From contig JAQFVV010000157.1 of the NCBI GenBank assembly GCA_028023455.1, positions 1-64,000 of the forward strand: a stretch of 64,000 nucleotides of DNA, given 5' to 3'. A model generated the notes under the pieces. It ran no database searches. It was not told where the DNA came from and was given only the letters and a program-made list of their open reading frames with translations. The DNA is from Epiperipatus broadwayi. Taxonomy: Eukaryota > Onychophora > Udeonychophora > Euonychophora > Peripatidae. Shown here one piece after another: positions 61,760 to 64,000 of the stretch. The position numbers and the translations under genes were made by a program. Position 1 is the first letter of the stretch, and each line of letters begins with the position of its first letter.

Positions 61760-61870
61760 GTCAAGTGCTGTTAGCCGAAAGGTCATCGCGGTTTGCCTTG
61801 CAAGCAAGTATTTGATTGCAGACGGTTGTGGGTTCGCGTCCCGGCCGGTGCTATGACATATGAAAAAAAA
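61760..61870 (+). mobile_element. tRNA-derived SINE (family A) with 16-bp TSD
   Basis: GTGCTGTTAGCCGAAAGGTC (A-box-like TTAGCCGAAAGG), a TTGCCTTGCAAGCAA stem-loop in the anticodon position, a long variable-arm-like stretch, GTTGTGGGTTCGCGTCCCGG (B box GGTTCGCGTCC), GTGCTATGACATATG and a poly-A tail. Flanked by AAAAAAGATCTGATAA (61744-61759 and 61871-61886). The long variable arm points to a class II tRNA ancestor (Leu or Ser type); this is inference. It is the best-preserved of the three copies and probably the youngest. Confidence 0.92.
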
Positions 61871-61886
61871 AAAAAAGATCTGATAA

Positions 61887-64000
61887 TCATTTGTTTTTGT
61901 TTTTTTTCACAATTTATTAAAGCCATCAATGCAATAAAAATTTATAAAACAATAAAAGAAATGCATCTCAAAAAGCATGTCATTTGCATGAAATTGTGAC
62001 GCTCATTAATTTATTTTAGATATGAATTTATTCATCTAATTAAATAATCTGCTTGAACCCATATTTTATGATTCCAAAGAATCTCTTTTAAATGGAGACC
62101 AAGATTAACCAATATATATATAAGAAAAAACTTTCATAGTTATAATTGAACAAAGTAATATGTTAAAAATGCTTGATGGTATGTTGGCATATATATTATA
62201 CTGTGTGTGTGTGTAAATGCATTAATTCCAGTTTTAAATCCAAATTCATATTGATAATAAAGCTTTGTCATCTAGCATCTAATTGATTATCAAACTTAAA
62301 CTAGATGCCTCCAGAGTAAAATAAAGAAAACTGCTGCTGATAATACAACTATATAAGATACATGATAAGTTTTCAACATCAAAGTCATTAAAAACAATTA
62401 ATTTATTAGTAGCATTCTAATGCTCATTTAACTCAAATTTTATCCAAAAAAAGAAGTATGAGCATTTAAAATGAGTTACATTGAAAAAGTAAACTAGTAT
62501 TTAGATATATTAAAAGTGTAGTTCTTCTGTATATATTTAAAACTTATGACTATACATTACGAAAAAATGTTTATATTTTGGATGTACTTTCTACATGCAT
62601 TATAAATAGTGAATAGTTAACATTACCATTCTTTGATTATAAGTAAAAAATAAACAAATTTATATTTTAACAAAATGTAATTAGCTAGTGGAAATAATTT
62701 TTGTTGCTACTATGACAATTACATTTGAGTAACAGTAATAGCTAATTAGAAATAAAAAGCTAACTAGAGATAAAAAGAAATTTCTAAGAATATTACATAC
62801 TAATTTAATAATTAAGCTTTTTCTTATTTTATTAAGTTTGGTTAAACGCTCTAATTCTTTTTGTTTTGCCATCTCAAACAGTGTATATTTGTTTTGATAA
62901 GCAAAAATTAAAATTAACCTGCTCTGATTTACCCTCTCAAAATGATTGAAGATTAAGACATAATATTGTAATTCAAACAAATTAAACGTTAAGTCTTTTC
63001 TTGCAATCCACTTTTTAAAATATGAATAGCTTATGCAAAATCGTCTAACAAAATTTAATTACCATCATTAAGTGTATTTAAGCGTCTTTTGAGACTAATT
63101 AAACTTTTTGTAATTATAAAAAAAACCTTTGCATTGCTAGTTTTTGTTAGACTTGATTACTAAATTCCTATTTAAAAAGATATTATGTAAACATAAAATA
63201 ACATTTAACAAATTACAAAAAAATTAATACAGATATTAAAATAATTAATAACAAAATTAACAGGAAGTATATAGAGTTTTTATTGTAATAATTCGATGAT
63301 TGTGTTATTCCATGTGTAAAGAGATGTAATGAACTGCTTGACGTCTTAGCTGCATTAAACTTTGATGGGATTTTTTTTTGTCTAATATCATACAGGCAAT
63401 TGCTTATTGTATTACCAACATAATGAATAGCTAAATTTTGTATATTTACTGATAAATAATTTAAATAAATTTATATAAGCGTAATGTGCATTAATACTCT
63501 AGACAGTTATCTACTCTATCAATATGCCACTTCAAATATTCATCAAGGTATTAACTAATAGTTGTTGTTTTTTTCTAGAATAATAGCTAGATATCCATTT
63601 ACCAACCTATAATTACATGACTAGATGGGCTTGCTAATCTATTGAAAAAAAGTTAACATTTTCAACTTCATTCAAACTCCAAACTGTGAGCATGTTAAGT
63701 TGATGTAATAAGCATTATAAATTCAAATTAAATGTTTTATTTAAGATAAAAAAATATGATATGTAACCTAAGCATTTTGGATAATGATCTTTGGTGGATT
63801 ACAATTTTAAAATTTTTTAGAACCATAAACTAGTTTAACTAATTATTAAAAAAACATGCATCAATGAGTTTCATAAAAAAAGTGTTTTTAAAGAAAATAG
63901 AAAAATTAGCATGAAAGAATAATGCATAATCTTGATATAAATAAAATTATGCTAACTGCATTAGTGAATATTAATCTCAACTCTCATTTGAATCACAATT
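61887..64000. other. AT-rich terminal stretch, no supported gene
   Basis: A 99-codon minus-strand frame (62681-62980) encodes a basic segment (MAKQKELERLTKLNKIRKSL) followed by a hydrophobic, membrane-like stretch (FFLSLVSFLFLISYYCY), but it has no known family and lies in AT-rich DNA where such frames arise by chance. No other signal. Confidence 0.4.

Noticed and set aside
61793-61999. 68-codon frame beginning in a tRNA-like sequence
   Set aside because: It starts inside the SINE and runs through its poly-A tail; no protein family signal.
62681-62980. 99-codon frame with basic and membrane-like parts
   Set aside because: Could be a small membrane protein, but AT-rich chance frames look the same and there is no supporting context.

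Overview
The window looks like intergenic DNA from an AT-rich invertebrate animal nuclear genome. It is about three-quarters A+T by eye. Coding capacity is fragmentary, microsatellites are long, and decayed eukaryotic transposable elements are dense. There are RTE/BovB-type, L1-like, Penelope-like, Ty3/Gypsy, hAT, Tigger-like, foldback and tRNA-derived SINE sequences, plus a 5S rRNA-derived retroposed element. No bacterial-style operons were seen. I cannot place the species. I found no host protein-coding gene that I would defend; one possible terminal exon (21434-21648, minus) and one promoter-like block (about 59460-59715) are the only host-gene candidates.

Layout. 0.4-3.9 kb: a decayed Ty3/Gypsy retrotransposon on the minus strand, with two LTRs, a polypurine tract, a zinc knuckle and an integrase. 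4.3-6.6 kb: a LINE 3' fragment lying between inverted repeats. 7.1-7.9 kb: a hAT-type non-autonomous element with an 8-bp target duplication. 8.6 kb: a SINE. 9.2-11.4 kb: a Penelope-like element whose 3' part is present twice in inverted orientation. 12-13 kb: a 309-bp direct repeat. 14.6-15.0 kb: a second LINE 3' remnant, followed by several copies of a recurrent short repeat. 17.7-20.1 kb: a large foldback and two tandem arrays. 22.9-23.8 kb: a degenerate LTR-like repeat hit by a 5'-truncated RTE copy with a 13-bp target duplication. 28.7-31.8 kb: gag and 5' LTR of a second Gypsy-type element. 32-44 kb: a cluster of foldback (palindromic) elements, one family being present three times. 45.2-48.2 kb: a nearly full-length RTE-type LINE with one frame broken by only three stops. 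48.8-52.5 kb: an LTR-like segment, a minisatellite and a 293-bp (TAA)n tract. 57.0-58.4 kb: a Tigger-like DNA transposon with a recognisable helix-turn-helix remnant and a nested foldback. 58.8-61.9 kb: two SINEs with 16-bp target duplications, the promoter-like CpG-containing block, and a 5S rRNA-derived inverted element with a 13-bp target duplication. The remainder to 64 kb is AT-rich with no recognisable gene.

The only working relationship visible is parasitic. The RTE-type LINE is a plausible source of the machinery that made its truncated copy at 23.4 kb; whether it also mobilised the SINEs and the 5S element is inference. I did not find a coherent undescribed multi-gene system. The most unusual single items are the inverted 5S rRNA retroposed element, the inverted Penelope-like element and the repeated foldback families.
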